Below are positions 1 to 7,791 of a stretch of DNA of 39,668 nucleotides, in pieces. The position numbers and the translations under genes are program-made. Origin of the DNA: Candidatus Kaiserbacteria bacterium (GTDB lineage: Bacteria > Patescibacteriota > Minisyncoccia > Phycocordibacterales > UBA2100); NCBI GenBank assembly GCA_023267655.1, contig JAHFMV010000010.1, positions 1 to 39,668 of the forward strand. Direction: 5' to 3'. How positions within the stretch are numbered: position 1 is the stretch's first letter; the number at the start of each line of letters is the position of its first letter. The notes beneath the pieces are model-generated. The model was not told the DNA's origin. It searched no databases and saw nothing but the letters and a program-made list of their open reading frames with translations.

Positions 1-8
1 TGTGCATA

Positions 9-62
9 CAAAAGGCGCTAACGATTAATGGTCTGAACACCACAATCGTACGGCGCCTTTTG
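9..62 (-). terminator. Long hairpin downstream of tRNA-Trp
   Basis: The arms AAAAGGCGC (10-18) and GCGCCTTTT (53-61) pair. Inside them ACGATT (21-26) pairs with AATCGT (44-49), and TGGT (29-32) pairs with ACCA (39-42), leaving a six-base loop. Read on the minus strand the structure ends in a T-rich stretch, so it can terminate the rpmG/tRNA-Trp transcript. It is longer than a minimal terminator and could also be the stable end of a small RNA. Confidence 0.6.
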
Positions 63-77
63 CCATTTCAAAGAGCT

Positions 78-103
78 TTGTTGACACCACGAACTGTCAA
101 CAA
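78..103. repeat. Perfect 9-bp inverted repeat
   Basis: TTGTTGACA (78-86) and TGTCAACAA (95-103) are perfect inverted copies separated by eight bases. It sits between the hairpin at 9-62 and the 3' end of tRNA-Trp. It could be a hairpin in the tRNA precursor or a dimeric operator; TTGACA also resembles a -35 box. No gene starts close enough here to decide. Confidence 0.4.
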
Positions 104-146
104 CTCGATGCTAACGTACAGCTCCGGCGAGTTATGCGCTTTGTTG

Positions 147-217
147 CGGGCCCACTAGGAATCGAACCTAGGTCTGCTCTTTTGGAGAGAGATATTCTAC
201 CGCTGAACTATGGACCC
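147..217 (-). tRNA. tRNA-Trp (CCA)
   Basis: The reverse complement folds as a cloverleaf. The acceptor strands GGGTCCA and TGGGCCC pair (one G-U), followed by discriminator G, as is usual for tRNA-Trp. The D arm, the T arm with TTCGATT loop and the anticodon loop CTCCAAA (anticodon CCA) are all present. CCA is not encoded at the 3' end. The first pair of the anticodon stem (positions 27/43) is a U-C mismatch. The gene lies downstream of rpmG on the same strand, matching the common bacterial order rpmG-tRNA-Trp-secE-nusG; secE and nusG would be outside the window. Confidence 0.95.
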
Positions 218-218
218 G

Positions 219-306
219 GAAGCAGCTACGAGCTGCTAGCTTCAAGCTTATAGGTAAATTGAAAAATCTCAATCACCGTTTCTCGCAGCTTGACGCTCGA
301 AGCTAC
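219..306. repeat. Stop-codon repeat family, copy a (rpmG end)
   Basis: On the minus strand the sequence TAGCTTCGAGCGTCAAGC begins exactly at the rpmG stop codon and continues TGCGAG. A degenerate inverted counterpart lies at about 219-250, so the segment can fold back between rpmG and tRNA-Trp. The same 18 bases begin at the dnaB stop codon (32797), and a variant follows the rpsM stop (15659-15683). Confidence 0.7.
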
Positions 307-461
307 TTCTTTGCTTCTTTGTGCGGCGTCGATTTTCGACACCATTTGCAATACTTTTTGAGTTCGATTTTCTTGGTTACCAACTTCCTATTTTTGCGTG
401 ACCAATAATTCGTGCGACCGCACTTTGAACATGAAAGCTTGATGAGTTGATCTTGAGACAT
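303..461 (-). CDS. rpmG: 50S ribosomal protein bL33
   Basis: A 52-residue protein starting MSQDQLIKLS, with the zinc-ribbon cysteines C11-x2-C14 and C38-x2-C41 and a basic middle, as in cysteine-containing bL33. It is a structural component of the large ribosomal subunit near the E site. The length is normal for the family. The start is the only ATG that gives the full N-terminus. The stop TAG is shared with the first bases of a dispersed repeat. A good promoter (TTGCAA, 17 bp, TATATT) lies about 50 bases upstream. tRNA-Trp follows on the same strand, which supports the assignment. Confidence 0.93.
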   Translation of the reverse strand: MSQDQLIKLSCSKCGRTNYWSRKNRKLVTKKIELKKYCKWCRKSTPHKEAKK

Positions 462-508
462 GAAATGAGGGCGAGGAGCGCATAGTTGCCTTCCCTGCCC
501 GTGCCTGA

Positions 509-537
509 AATATAGCCTAAATCATGCCTCTTTGCAA
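509..537 (-). promoter_or_regulatory. Promoter for rpmG/tRNA-Trp
   Basis: On the minus strand a -35 TTGCAA (532-537) and a -10 TATATT (509-514) are separated by exactly 17 bp, leaving a leader of about 40 bases before rpmG. The spacer contains GGCATGAT (521-528, minus), one half of the palindrome at 646-662, a possible operator half-site. Confidence 0.65.
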
Positions 538-633
538 CTCCGCCTTGTCTTCATCCAAATGCTCTATATTATGAAGCGATTACTAGATTAATTCGTTCTT
601 TAGAAACGGAAGCGGTTTAAAAAAATAATAAGC

Positions 634-888
634 GTGTGGCCCTATATCATGCCTGGCATGATCGGGATACGAGGAAAAGGGTTGGCCTACGGGCTGACAA
701 TCGGACCGGCTAAAACATCTTCGATGTTCGCTGAGTATCTGCGGGAACCTTTCGGTAGCACTCTCTATCGTAATGTTTGTCGGAAAACGTTGCCGGTAAC
801 GGCGAATCCAAATGACAAACAAACAGAGTCAAGCACCTTCTCTATGAATGGACAGGTGCTCGACAAGCCACTTCCAAGTGTACTGTAA
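634..888 (+). CDS. Possible small hypothetical protein (weak)
   Basis: An open frame of up to 84 codons (GTG at 634; ATG alternatives at 649 and 658) precedes glmS. I recognise no domain, signal peptide or membrane segment. There is no Shine-Dalgarno sequence. TATATC (643-648), nine bases before the ATG at 658, could act as a leaderless -10. An overlapping minus-strand frame (583-822) is equally unsupported. It may be a gene remnant or non-coding. Conservation in related genomes would decide. Confidence 0.2.
   Translation: MWPYIMPGMIGIRGKGLAYGLTIGPAKTSSMFAEYLREPFGSTLYRNVCRKTLPVTANPNDKQTESSTFSMNGQVLDKPLPSVL
646..662. promoter_or_regulatory. 17-bp operator-like palindrome
   Basis: ATCATGCC-T-GGCATGAT is a perfect palindrome around a single central base. 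That geometry cannot form an RNA hairpin but suits a dimeric DNA-binding protein. The half-site recurs at 521-528 inside the rpmG promoter spacer. The regulator is unknown. Confidence 0.4.
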
Positions 889-897
889 ATAAACCAA

Positions 898-926
898 TTG
901 ATGGATTTACGGAACACCTCTATTCT
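898..926 (+). promoter_or_regulatory. Promoter for glmS
   Basis: A -35 TTGATG (898-903) and a -10 TATTCT (921-926) are separated by 17 bp. Transcription would start near 933, giving a leader of about 20 bases before the glmS ATG. Confidence 0.55.
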
Positions 927-954
927 CTTATTGGGGCGTTAGAACACAAATTTT

Positions 955-2718
955 ATGTGTGGAATATTCGGATACGTCGGCACGGAACGTGATGCTTCCG
1001 ATGCAGTTATTGAAGGTTTGCGACGATTGGATTATCGGGGATATGACAGCTGGGGCGTAGCTGTTTTGAATCGCCACGGTATCGAGGTGGAAAAACACGT
1101 CGGCATAGTTACGAAAGAGCCACTCAAGATACGCGGAAATATCGGTATCGGGCATACGCGCTGGGCAACACATGGTGCGGTTACTGAAAACAATGCGCAC
1201 CCGCACTATGCGGCGGACAAATCGTTCGTCCTTGCGCACAACGGCATTGTGGAGAATGCGACGGAATTGAAGGCGGTGCTCGAAAAGAAAGGTCATAAAT
1301 TTCACACGCAGACGGACACGGAGACGATCGTGCGGCTCGTGGAAGAAAAACAGAAAAGGCATAAAAAGCTGGCAGATGCCGTGCGCGCGGCCTTCAAAGA
1401 TTTGACCGGTCGCAACACGATCATCGTCCTCGCAAAAGACGGCGAAGTAATTGCGGCGCGTAACGGTTCGCCCTTGGTGTTTGGTTCGAAAAACGACGAA
1501 CTGTATTTCTCCTCGGATGTTTTGTCGTTCGCCCCGCATGTCTCGAGCGTCATGGTCATGGAGAACGGGCAGATGGTGTCGAAGAACGGCCAACGCTTGC
1601 AGGTTATGGATATTGCCAAGGGTACGAAAGTTACACCGAAGTTCGAAAAAAACGCCATCGTGGGAGGCGAAGTAAACAAGGGGGACTACGATCACTACAT
1701 GCTGAAAGAAATCCGCGAGGCGCCATTCGTCGTCCGCCAGCTCTTGAAAGAACCCGATACGAATTATCGCGCGTTAGCCGCGGCAATCAAGAAAGCAAAG
1801 AACGTCTACACGATTGGATCGGGCACAGCCGGTGCTGCTGCAGCACAGATTGCCTTCTATTTGCGGGTCTACGGCGAGATAAAGGCGACCGCGCTCATCG
1901 GTGCGGAGGCTTCGGATTACTACTCCCTTATCGGCAAGGGCGATCTTCTGATCGCACCGTCGCAAAGCGGCGAAACTGCCGATGTGTTGGAAGTACTCGA
2001 GCTTGCCAAGAAGCGCGGCGCAATGATCGCATCGCACGTCAACATGCCGGGCAGCATGATGACCCGCATGTCGGATTTCAAGTTCATGGCACAGGCCGGG
2101 CCGGAGATCTGTGTCATGTCGACAAAAATATTCACCTCGCAAATTGCGTGGGGCTACCTCGTTGCAAAAACCGTTGGCGGAAAATTGCAGGATGGTAAAC
2201 GAAATTTGTCGGCGCTTGCAACCGCGATGAATAGGTATCTAAAAGACGAGATCGTGCTCAAAACCCTCAAAGAAATTGCAGGACGCATGGCCAAAAAAGA
2301 AGATCTCTACATTCTTGGCAAAGGGCAGAACCAGCAGATCATCAAGGAAGGCATGGTGAAAATCATCGAGGGCTCGTACATCCATGCGCACGGCATTCCT
2401 GCGGGCGATCTCAAGCACTATGCGATTACACTCATGGAAGAAGGCACGCCGGTCATCGCGGTCGTTTCGAACGATACGCTCAAAAACGATGTCTTAAATG
2501 CCATCCACGAGGTGAAAGCACGCGGTGCGAAAGTCGTCGGCATTGCGCCGGAGAACGCCGAGCAATTCATCGATTGGCTGAAGGTGCCGGATACCAAGGA
2601 GACGAGCGCGATCATGAACGTCATCCCATTGCAACTCCTCGCCTACTACATGGCACTCGCGCGCGGCAACAACATCGACAAGCCGCGCAATATTGCGAAA
2701 AGTGTGACGGTGAAGTAA
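955..2718 (+). CDS. glmS: Glutamine--fructose-6-phosphate aminotransferase (isomerising)
   Basis: Makes glucosamine-6-phosphate from fructose-6-phosphate and glutamine, the entry to UDP-GlcNAc and peptidoglycan precursors, in the cytoplasm. The protein starts MCGIFGYVG, so the nucleophilic Cys is exposed after Met removal. The N-terminal amidotransferase domain (about 1-220) carries GHTRWATHG and AHNGIVEN. Two SIS domains follow (TIGSGTAGAA near 285, PSQSGETADV near 335, ILGKGQNQQI near 450). The C-terminal tail ends DKPRNIAKSVTVK, like the isomerase end of the family. At 587 residues it is slightly shorter than the usual ~610. It is a single-gene unit convergent with the histidine kinase; a foldback repeat fills the gap. 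Confidence 0.96.
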   Translation: MCGIFGYVGTERDASDAVIEGLRRLDYRGYDSWGVAVLNRHGIEVEKHVGIVTKEPLKIRGNIGIGHTRWATHGAVTENNAHPHYAADKSFVLAHNGIVENATELKAVLEKKGHKFHTQTDTETIVRLVEEKQKRHKKLADAVRAAFKDLTGRNTIIVLAKDGEVIAARNGSPLVFGSKNDELYFSSDVLSFAPHVSSVMVMENGQMVSKNGQRLQVMDIAKGTKVTPKFEKNAIVGGEVNKGDYDHYMLKEIREAPFVVRQLLKEPDTNYRALAAAIKKAKNVYTIGSGTAGAAAAQIAFYLRVYGEIKATALIGAEASDYYSLIGKGDLLIAPSQSGETADVLEVLELAKKRGAMIASHVNMPGSMMTRMSDFKFMAQAGPEICVMSTKIFTSQIAWGYLVAKTVGGKLQDGKRNLSALATAMNRYLKDEIVLKTLKEIAGRMAKKEDLYILGKGQNQQIIKEGMVKIIEGSYIHAHGIPAGDLKHYAITLMEEGTPVIAVVSNDTLKNDVLNAIHEVKARGAKVVGIAPENAEQFIDWLKVPDTKETSAIMNVIPLQLLAYYMALARGNNIDKPRNIAKSVTVK

Positions 2719-2721
2719 GAA

Positions 2722-2829
2722 AATTTGCAAACTTCAATTTCGCAATTTGCAAACAAAATAATAAGCCACAAATCTCAAAAAGTGGATTCTTTGACATTTC
2801 TTTGCAAATTGCAAATTGAGAACTGAAAA
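2722..2829. repeat. AT-rich foldback repeat, copy 1
   Basis: The arms TTCAATTTCGCAATTTGCAA (2733-2752) and TTTGCAAATTGCAAATTGAG (2801-2820) are near-inverted copies. The unit fills the space between the convergent ends of glmS and the histidine kinase. A similar unit of nearly the same length, sharing outer arms and the inner CAAATCTCAA, lies at 26234-26338. No ORF is inside, so this is a MITE-like or REP-like intergenic repeat. Confidence 0.75.
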
Positions 2830-4935
2830 TTAATTCGTCGGGAGTTCGACGACGAATTCTGATCCCTTCCCTGCGCCCGCCGATTCTGCGCGAATTGTCC
2901 CACCATGCGCCTCGGTCACTTGTTTTGCAATAAAAAGCCCATAGCCGGTAGAATCGACATTCACCTTGATCGAGTCCTTGCCGTGGCCGCCTTCGGTAAA
3001 AAGTCTCGGGCGATCTTCATCGGTAATACCAACGCCGGTATCTTTGACTGAAAATCGAATCGCCTTTCCTGAATGCGTAAGTGACACGTGGATACTTCCC
3101 TGCGGCGTGTAGCGGATCGCGTTGTCGATGAGATTACGCAGCACATGTTCCGCGATTTTTTCCTTATCGCCAACAAATTGATACGGGGCATTCCCATCCA
3201 CAGTATATTCCAGTGTTAATTTCTTGCCCGTTGCTTTTGCGCGCAACGTTTCAACGGCTTCTTCGACCGTTGCACGAAAATCAAATGATTCTTTTTTATA
3301 TGCCACTGTGCCTTTCTTTAAATTCGACGCATCTAGGATATTCATCACCGTCGAGACACCATCACGCATGCGTGCAAGTGCCGTTTCCGCCAGCGACTTA
3401 ATCGGCATCGAAATCGCCCCGTAATCACCCTCAACGATCCCCGCAAACGCATTCTGACCTTCCGTGAGATATCCCTTGATCTCGTGACTGATGAAATGCA
3501 AAAGACCTTCTTGGCGCGTATTTGCTTCAGCGAGACTCTTGGTTCGCTCTTTCACTTTTTCCTCGAGGCCGTGGCTATATTCTTCCAACTCTGCATGCGA
3601 CTTTTTCAAATCACGACTCATTTGGTTAAACGAAGACGCAAGAGTCCCGATCTCATTTTTGCTGCGGACCGAAATCGTGTAATCGAGATCTCCGGAGCCG
3701 ATCGCTTCCGCGCCTTTCGTAAGCAGTTGAATCGGTCGTACTGTACGCGCGACAAGCACAACGCCAATCAGCGACGCTATGAGGATAATGAGTATACTTG
3801 CAGGCACAATTCTCAACAAAATATTGTTCTGAACGGACTTAGATATTTCGGTGTGCAGCGTACCTACTGCCTGCAACAACACAGATTCCTCTGCAACGAC
3901 ACCGAGACTAAACCCCGTTTGATGCAAAGGCGCATACGCGATGGAGAGCGTCCTTCCGGCGCTGTGGATGCTTCCGAATCCTTCGTTGCCTTTTTTCATA
4001 TCTTCCAGAATGGGAAGAAATTCTGATGAAGAACTAGCGAGATTTGTTTTTACTTCGCCCTCGGTGCGGTCTCTGCCGAGAATATCGCGATATGCCTTGT
4101 CAGGAAACGCGACCGCCGTTCCGTTTTTATCAATTAAAAAAGCATACGAACCATTGATCGGGCTATATGCGGTGATGGTTGTAATGATGTTATTGAGGAG
4201 GACGTCGATGCCGATCACTCCTTCGAATCCGTGTGACGTGTAAATCGGCGCCGTCGTCGTGATCATGAGTCCACGCTCGGCTGGATCGTCATAGAGAGGC
4301 GACCAAACCACGGCTTTTCCTGGATCTTCTTTTGGTGTCCCCTGGACATATACCGGATCATCGAGTGTACTGTGATCTGGAGGTGCAACATTTCCGAGCA
4401 CGATGTTTGGAAAATAACGGGAAAATCCTTTATCATCGATTGTGTACACTGCGACGCTGTCCGGACTACTTGCAAGTACGCTCGGCGCAATGAAATCAAG
4501 TTGTGCCGTAAGATTGATGCGTTGTTTTTCTTTTGCATCGACAACGACATAATCCGGAATAAAAATACTCGATACATCGGACTCGGCATTGAGGTATTTT
4601 CCGTCGCGCTTGAAAACGCGAGTATCGTACGTCCAATAGGCGTTGCTCGCATAGGCGTCGGGATGCTCGAGTACCCCCGCTGTAAATGATGCAAGGTTAC
4701 TCGCATCACTACGGACTTTTTGAAACACGAGGTCTTGCTGTTCGGCCGCGCCTTTGGTTATCTGCAATAGCGATTGCTTTGATTGTTCTCTAAGGACATT
4801 GCTGGTTGCATTCCCCGCATCGGTGCCGGCAGTTTGCGTCGAGGAAACTCCCAAGACTGTAGTGATGACAATCGTCAAGATCGTAAGCCCGAGCGTAAGC
4901 GCGAGGATCTCTTGTTTGAGACTTTTGAAAAACAT
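2830..4935 (-). CDS. Membrane sensor histidine kinase (Cache-HAMP-HisKA-HATPase)
   Basis: A 701-residue kinase. Membrane segment 1 is about residues 10-30, an extracytoplasmic Cache-like sensor about 35-370, membrane segment 2 about 374-396, HAMP about 397-450 and a coiled coil about 445-475. A HisKA-like helix with HFISHE places the phospho-acceptor at His484. The HATPase has the N box (NLIDNAIRYTP), G1 (DTGVGI) and G2 (STGYGLFIAKQV). No response regulator is adjacent, so the partner is elsewhere. The ligand is unknown; Cache sensors often bind small organic acids, amino acids or amines. The histidine-decarboxylase-like gene is divergently transcribed from the same 88-bp region. TATTGT seven bases before the ATG may give a leaderless mRNA. 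Confidence 0.9.
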   Translation of the reverse strand: MFFKSLKQEILALTLGLTILTIVITTVLGVSSTQTAGTDAGNATSNVLREQSKQSLLQITKGAAEQQDLVFQKVRSDASNLASFTAGVLEHPDAYASNAYWTYDTRVFKRDGKYLNAESDVSSIFIPDYVVVDAKEKQRINLTAQLDFIAPSVLASSPDSVAVYTIDDKGFSRYFPNIVLGNVAPPDHSTLDDPVYVQGTPKEDPGKAVVWSPLYDDPAERGLMITTTAPIYTSHGFEGVIGIDVLLNNIITTITAYSPINGSYAFLIDKNGTAVAFPDKAYRDILGRDRTEGEVKTNLASSSSEFLPILEDMKKGNEGFGSIHSAGRTLSIAYAPLHQTGFSLGVVAEESVLLQAVGTLHTEISKSVQNNILLRIVPASILIILIASLIGVVLVARTVRPIQLLTKGAEAIGSGDLDYTISVRSKNEIGTLASSFNQMSRDLKKSHAELEEYSHGLEEKVKERTKSLAEANTRQEGLLHFISHEIKGYLTEGQNAFAGIVEGDYGAISMPIKSLAETALARMRDGVSTVMNILDASNLKKGTVAYKKESFDFRATVEEAVETLRAKATGKKLTLEYTVDGNAPYQFVGDKEKIAEHVLRNLIDNAIRYTPQGSIHVSLTHSGKAIRFSVKDTGVGITDEDRPRLFTEGGHGKDSIKVNVDSTGYGLFIAKQVTEAHGGTIRAESAGAGKGSEFVVELPTN

Positions 4936-5007
4936 ATCGCGTACAATAAGTGTAGCTGGACTATCACCGATTCTGCGCTTTAATCTCTTTCACTGTGGAC
5001 AAACGCC

Positions 5008-5016
5008 TGTTACAGT
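5008..5016 (+). promoter_or_regulatory. Extended -10 (leaderless) for hdc-like gene
   Basis: TGT-TACAGT lies seven bases before the ATG at 5024, so the transcript would begin at or next to the start codon. No Shine-Dalgarno sequence is present. This is one example of the spacing seen before many genes in the window. Confidence 0.5.
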
Positions 5017-5023
5017 TTGACCG

Positions 5024-6157
5024 ATGACGGCCTTCGACATGAGTACATTTAATATTTCTGCTGAAGACAAAAAGCGGCTCGACGATCTGTACGCGATGTT
5101 CCATGAGCGCGGCAAACGCCACATGGGGTATCCGGGGAATTTGCTCTACGATTACCGTGATCTTTATCGTTTTCTTGCCTTTACCATCAACAACGTCGGA
5201 GACCCGTTCGTTGACGGGCAATATGACATCCACACGCATCCATTCGAGCGCGAAGTCATCGAATTTTTTGCGGATCTCTTCCATGCTCCGAAAGAATCAT
5301 ATTGGGGTTACATAACGAACGGTGGAACCGAAGGCAACGTGTATGGTCTGTATCTTGCGCGAGAAGCGCTGCCGGAGAGCGTCGTTTATTTTTCTGATAA
5401 CGCACATTATGGACTTTTGAAAGCGGCGCGGTTCATGCAATTTCCGATGTCAGTTATTCCGTCGCAGCCAAACGGCGAAATGGACTACGAAGAACTCGAA
5501 GAGGCACTGCGGAGAGATTCGCGTCCTCCCATCATCGTCGCGACAGTGGGAACGACGATGCGAGGCGCAATCGATCAGATCGAGAAAATTGTTGCCGCAC
5601 TACAGCGCCAAAACATCACGAAATTTTACATCCACTGCGATGCCGCACTCCTCGGAATGGTATTGCCGTTTCTCGACGATGCGCCGATTTTCGACTTCCG
5701 TCTTCCCATAAGCTCGCTTTCAGTCTCTGGACACAAAATGATCGGATCGCCGATTCCGTGCGGTGTCGTCATTGCGCGACTCGAGAACGTGGAGAGGATC
5801 CAGAAGCATATCGAACTCATTGGAGCACCTGACACAACACTCTCTGGCTCGCGCAACGGCCATACTGTTCTTTTCCTGTGGTACGCGATGCGACGGTATG
5901 GGCACGCGGGATTCAAGGCAATGATTGAGAGTTGTCTCGATGTGACGCGATATGCACTGCGACGTTTTGCCGAAATTTCATGGGAAGCGCATGCCGGAGA
6001 TTTCTCGGTCATCATCCTTATCAAACGTCCATCGGAGAAAATCGTAAAAAAATGGCAACTTGCCATCGAAGGGGAAAACGCACACGTCGTCATCATGCCA
6101 AACGTGACAAAAGAAGCTATTGACGCATTGATCGCGGATGTCTCCGCCGAGGCGTGA
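5024..6157 (+). CDS. hdc: PLP-dependent histidine decarboxylase-like enzyme
   Basis: A fold-type I, group II decarboxylase of 377 residues, about the length of bacterial PLP histidine decarboxylases (~378), which convert histidine to histamine and CO2. The PLP lysine is Lys238 in SVSGHKMIG. Asp206 (IHCDAAL) would hold the pyridine nitrogen and His128 (DNAHYG) would stack on the ring. TNGGTEGN (98-105) is the phosphate-binding loop. The whole layout matches HDC better than aromatic-amino-acid decarboxylases. Met6 (5039) is an alternative start, but the -10 seven bases upstream favours 5024. The stop abuts the stop of the convergent membrane-protein gene with no base between. No histidine/histamine antiporter is nearby, so the substrate is inferred from family only. 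Confidence 0.85.
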   Translation: MTAFDMSTFNISAEDKKRLDDLYAMFHERGKRHMGYPGNLLYDYRDLYRFLAFTINNVGDPFVDGQYDIHTHPFEREVIEFFADLFHAPKESYWGYITNGGTEGNVYGLYLAREALPESVVYFSDNAHYGLLKAARFMQFPMSVIPSQPNGEMDYEELEEALRRDSRPPIIVATVGTTMRGAIDQIEKIVAALQRQNITKFYIHCDAALLGMVLPFLDDAPIFDFRLPISSLSVSGHKMIGSPIPCGVVIARLENVERIQKHIELIGAPDTTLSGSRNGHTVLFLWYAMRRYGHAGFKAMIESCLDVTRYALRRFAEISWEAHAGDFSVIILIKRPSEKIVKKWQLAIEGENAHVVIMPNVTKEAIDALIADVSAEA

Positions 6158-6646
6158 TTACCCCCGGGCAAAGGCGAGGGCAAGGTAGGCGCCGAGGAGC
6201 CACCAGAAGCGGAATTGTTCGGCAAAAATGGCCTTGGTTTGGGCGCTAAAAGGCAGGATTTGGCTCAAAATGGGCACTTGGAGCGACACAATTGCCAGGA
6301 TCGCTGCAGCGGCCACCCCGGCTAAAATAGCCTGTATTGGCTGCCCCATGCCACCGTCGAGGAAATCGAGCCCCATACGGCGCACCATGAAATACGACAG
6401 GGCGAGGAGCACGGCAAAAACACCTGCTTGCACCATCGATGATCCGGAAAGCGCGCTCACGCTTCCGAGGACCACCGCTGTTTTCAAAAACGAATGCAGG
6501 ACTAACGTGAGCGGAAGTGCAACTGCAAGCGCTGCAGCCCGCCCCATGCCGGCACGCAATGTGTCCGCCATGAGGACGAGCGCAATGCCGCCGAGGACAA
6601 ACCATTCAAATGGTACGAATGTAAAAAATCCCTGTAGTGCTGCCAC
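6158..6646 (-). CDS. Small polytopic membrane protein, unknown function
   Basis: About 162 residues, nearly all hydrophobic, with perhaps five membrane helices (starting FFTFVPFEWFVLGGIALVLM) separated by short polar loops such as VRRMGLDFLDGGMGQ. I recognise no transporter motif. The GTG start at 6646 is chosen because TACAAT lies exactly six bases before it, the spacing seen for other leaderless genes here, and because it clears the dnaJ stop. A longer frame opens at ATG 6691 but overlaps the dnaJ end by 29 bases. It follows dnaJ on the same strand. Its stop abuts the hdc stop. Confidence 0.7.
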   Translation of the reverse strand: MAALQGFFTFVPFEWFVLGGIALVLMADTLRAGMGRAAALAVALPLTLVLHSFLKTAVVLGSVSALSGSSMVQAGVFAVLLALSYFMVRRMGLDFLDGGMGQPIQAILAGVAAAAILAIVSLQVPILSQILPFSAQTKAIFAEQFRFWWLLGAYLALAFARG

Positions 6647-6662
6647 TCTCCTATTGTACCGT

Positions 6663-7754
6663 TTAAATTCCTTCGGCGCGCAACTTTTCAACAGCTTCTT
6701 TTGCGGCCTTCGAAAGTTTCTTGGGGAACTCGATATCGACGCGAACCATTAAATCACCGCGTGAACTGCGTCCGTGCGGTACACCACGCCCTCGGACACG
6801 GAGGAATTCGCCTTGCTTCACGCCTTGCGGGATCGAAAGCGTTGTCTCACCGTCGAGCGTTTGGATTCGATATTCGCCACCAAGGAGCGCATCGGATAAT
6901 TTGATCGAGAGTGCGGTGACGAGGTTGTTTTCTTCGCGAGTGAAAAGTTTGTCTGCTTTCACATGAACTTTCACGTACAAATCTCCCGCCTGTGCGCCCG
7001 GTAGTGCTTCGCCGCGCCCGGGCATACGAATCATCTCGCCATTTTCGACGCCTGCAGGAACGATGATATGGATCTCTTCTTGTTTCTTGAGGGCGCCTTC
7101 GCCATGACAGTTGGTGCACTCTTCTTTTGGAACTTCACCGCGGCCTTTACACGTCGGGCATACGCGCGTCGTTGCGAACGAACCAAAGAATGTATTACGC
7201 GCCTCGCGGATCTGCCCTTTGCCGTTGCACGTCGAACACGTAATGGTCGCCGTTCCCTTTTTTGCTCCGGTACCCGCGCACACATCGCAGAGAGCCGTTT
7301 TCGTAATCAAGACGCGACGTTCGGCACCAAATATTGCATCTTTAAACGGGAGCTCGATATCCATCGAAATATCGCGACCACGTTTTGCACGGCGTCCACC
7401 TGCACCGCCAAAGAAATCACCGAAAATATCGCCGAGGTCGAATTCGACGCCACCTTCACCATTATTGAATCCCTCAAAGCCTTGAAACCCTTGCGCAAAA
7501 TTCGAGAAATCAAAACCGCCAAAGCCCGCACCTTGACCTTGCCCGCCGGAGTACGCACCGAATTGGTCGTACTGCGCACGTTTCTTTGTGTCAGAGAGCA
7601 CGGCATAGGCTTCACTAGCCTCTTTGAATTTCGCTTCGTCGCCACCTTTTTTGTCGGGATGGTATTTGTGTGCAAGCGCACGGAACGCTTTTTTAATTTC
7701 ATCTTCGGAGGCGCTTTTCGAAACGCCGAGGATTGTATAGTAGTCTTTTGCCAT
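6663..7754 (-). CDS. dnaJ: Chaperone protein DnaJ
   Basis: Hsp40 co-chaperone that stimulates DnaK ATP hydrolysis and delivers unfolded clients. 363 residues. The J domain (1-70) has HPD in [11 protein letters not shown] Gly/Phe-rich linker (about 75-130) follows. The zinc-finger region has four CxxCxGxG-type repeats ([32 protein letters not shown]). The C-terminal substrate-binding domains end in VEKLRAEGI. The start [11 protein letters not shown] is the conserved family start; ATG at 7763 or 7853 would add non-homologous residues. TATAAT (7762-7767) is seven bases upstream, predicting a leaderless mRNA separate from the dnaK-kinase pair. Confidence 0.96.
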   Translation of the reverse strand: MAKDYYTILGVSKSASEDEIKKAFRALAHKYHPDKKGGDEAKFKEASEAYAVLSDTKKRAQYDQFGAYSGGQGQGAGFGGFDFSNFAQGFQGFEGFNNGEGGVEFDLGDIFGDFFGGAGGRRAKRGRDISMDIELPFKDAIFGAERRVLITKTALCDVCAGTGAKKGTATITCSTCNGKGQIREARNTFFGSFATTRVCPTCKGRGEVPKEECTNCHGEGALKKQEEIHIIVPAGVENGEMIRMPGRGEALPGAQAGDLYVKVHVKADKLFTREENNLVTALSIKLSDALLGGEYRIQTLDGETTLSIPQGVKQGEFLRVRGRGVPHGRSSRGDLMVRVDIEFPKKLSKAAKEAVEKLRAEGI

Positions 7755-7761
7755 AGCAACC

Positions 7762-7767
7762 ATTATA
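7762..7767 (-). promoter_or_regulatory. Consensus -10 (leaderless) for dnaJ
   Basis: A perfect TATAAT on the minus strand lies seven bases before the dnaJ ATG, in the 37-base gap after the kinase gene. It gives dnaJ its own leaderless transcript. I see no CIRCE element (TTAGCACTC inverted repeat) near any chaperone gene. Confidence 0.6.
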
Positions 7768-7791
7768 GGGATATCTGTGAAAAAGCAAAGT

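Larger units (their letters stand above)
462..954. other. 490-base stretch with no recognised gene
   Basis: Between rpmG and glmS I see the rpmG promoter (509-537), an A/T-rich stretch near 618-630, the palindrome at 646-662, a 7-bp hairpin (AGCACCT/AGGTGCT, about 832-860) and the glmS promoter (898-926). The open frames here resemble no family I know. A small structured RNA cannot be excluded. Confidence 0.6.

Noticed and set aside
10-61. Integron attC-like site
   Set aside because: The fold lacks the conserved GTTRRRY/RYYYAAC core pair and no integrase is near; a terminator is simpler.
928-1695. Long minus-strand open frame opposite glmS
   Set aside because: It is an antisense shadow of a well-conserved glmS reading frame, with no promoter or domain of its own.
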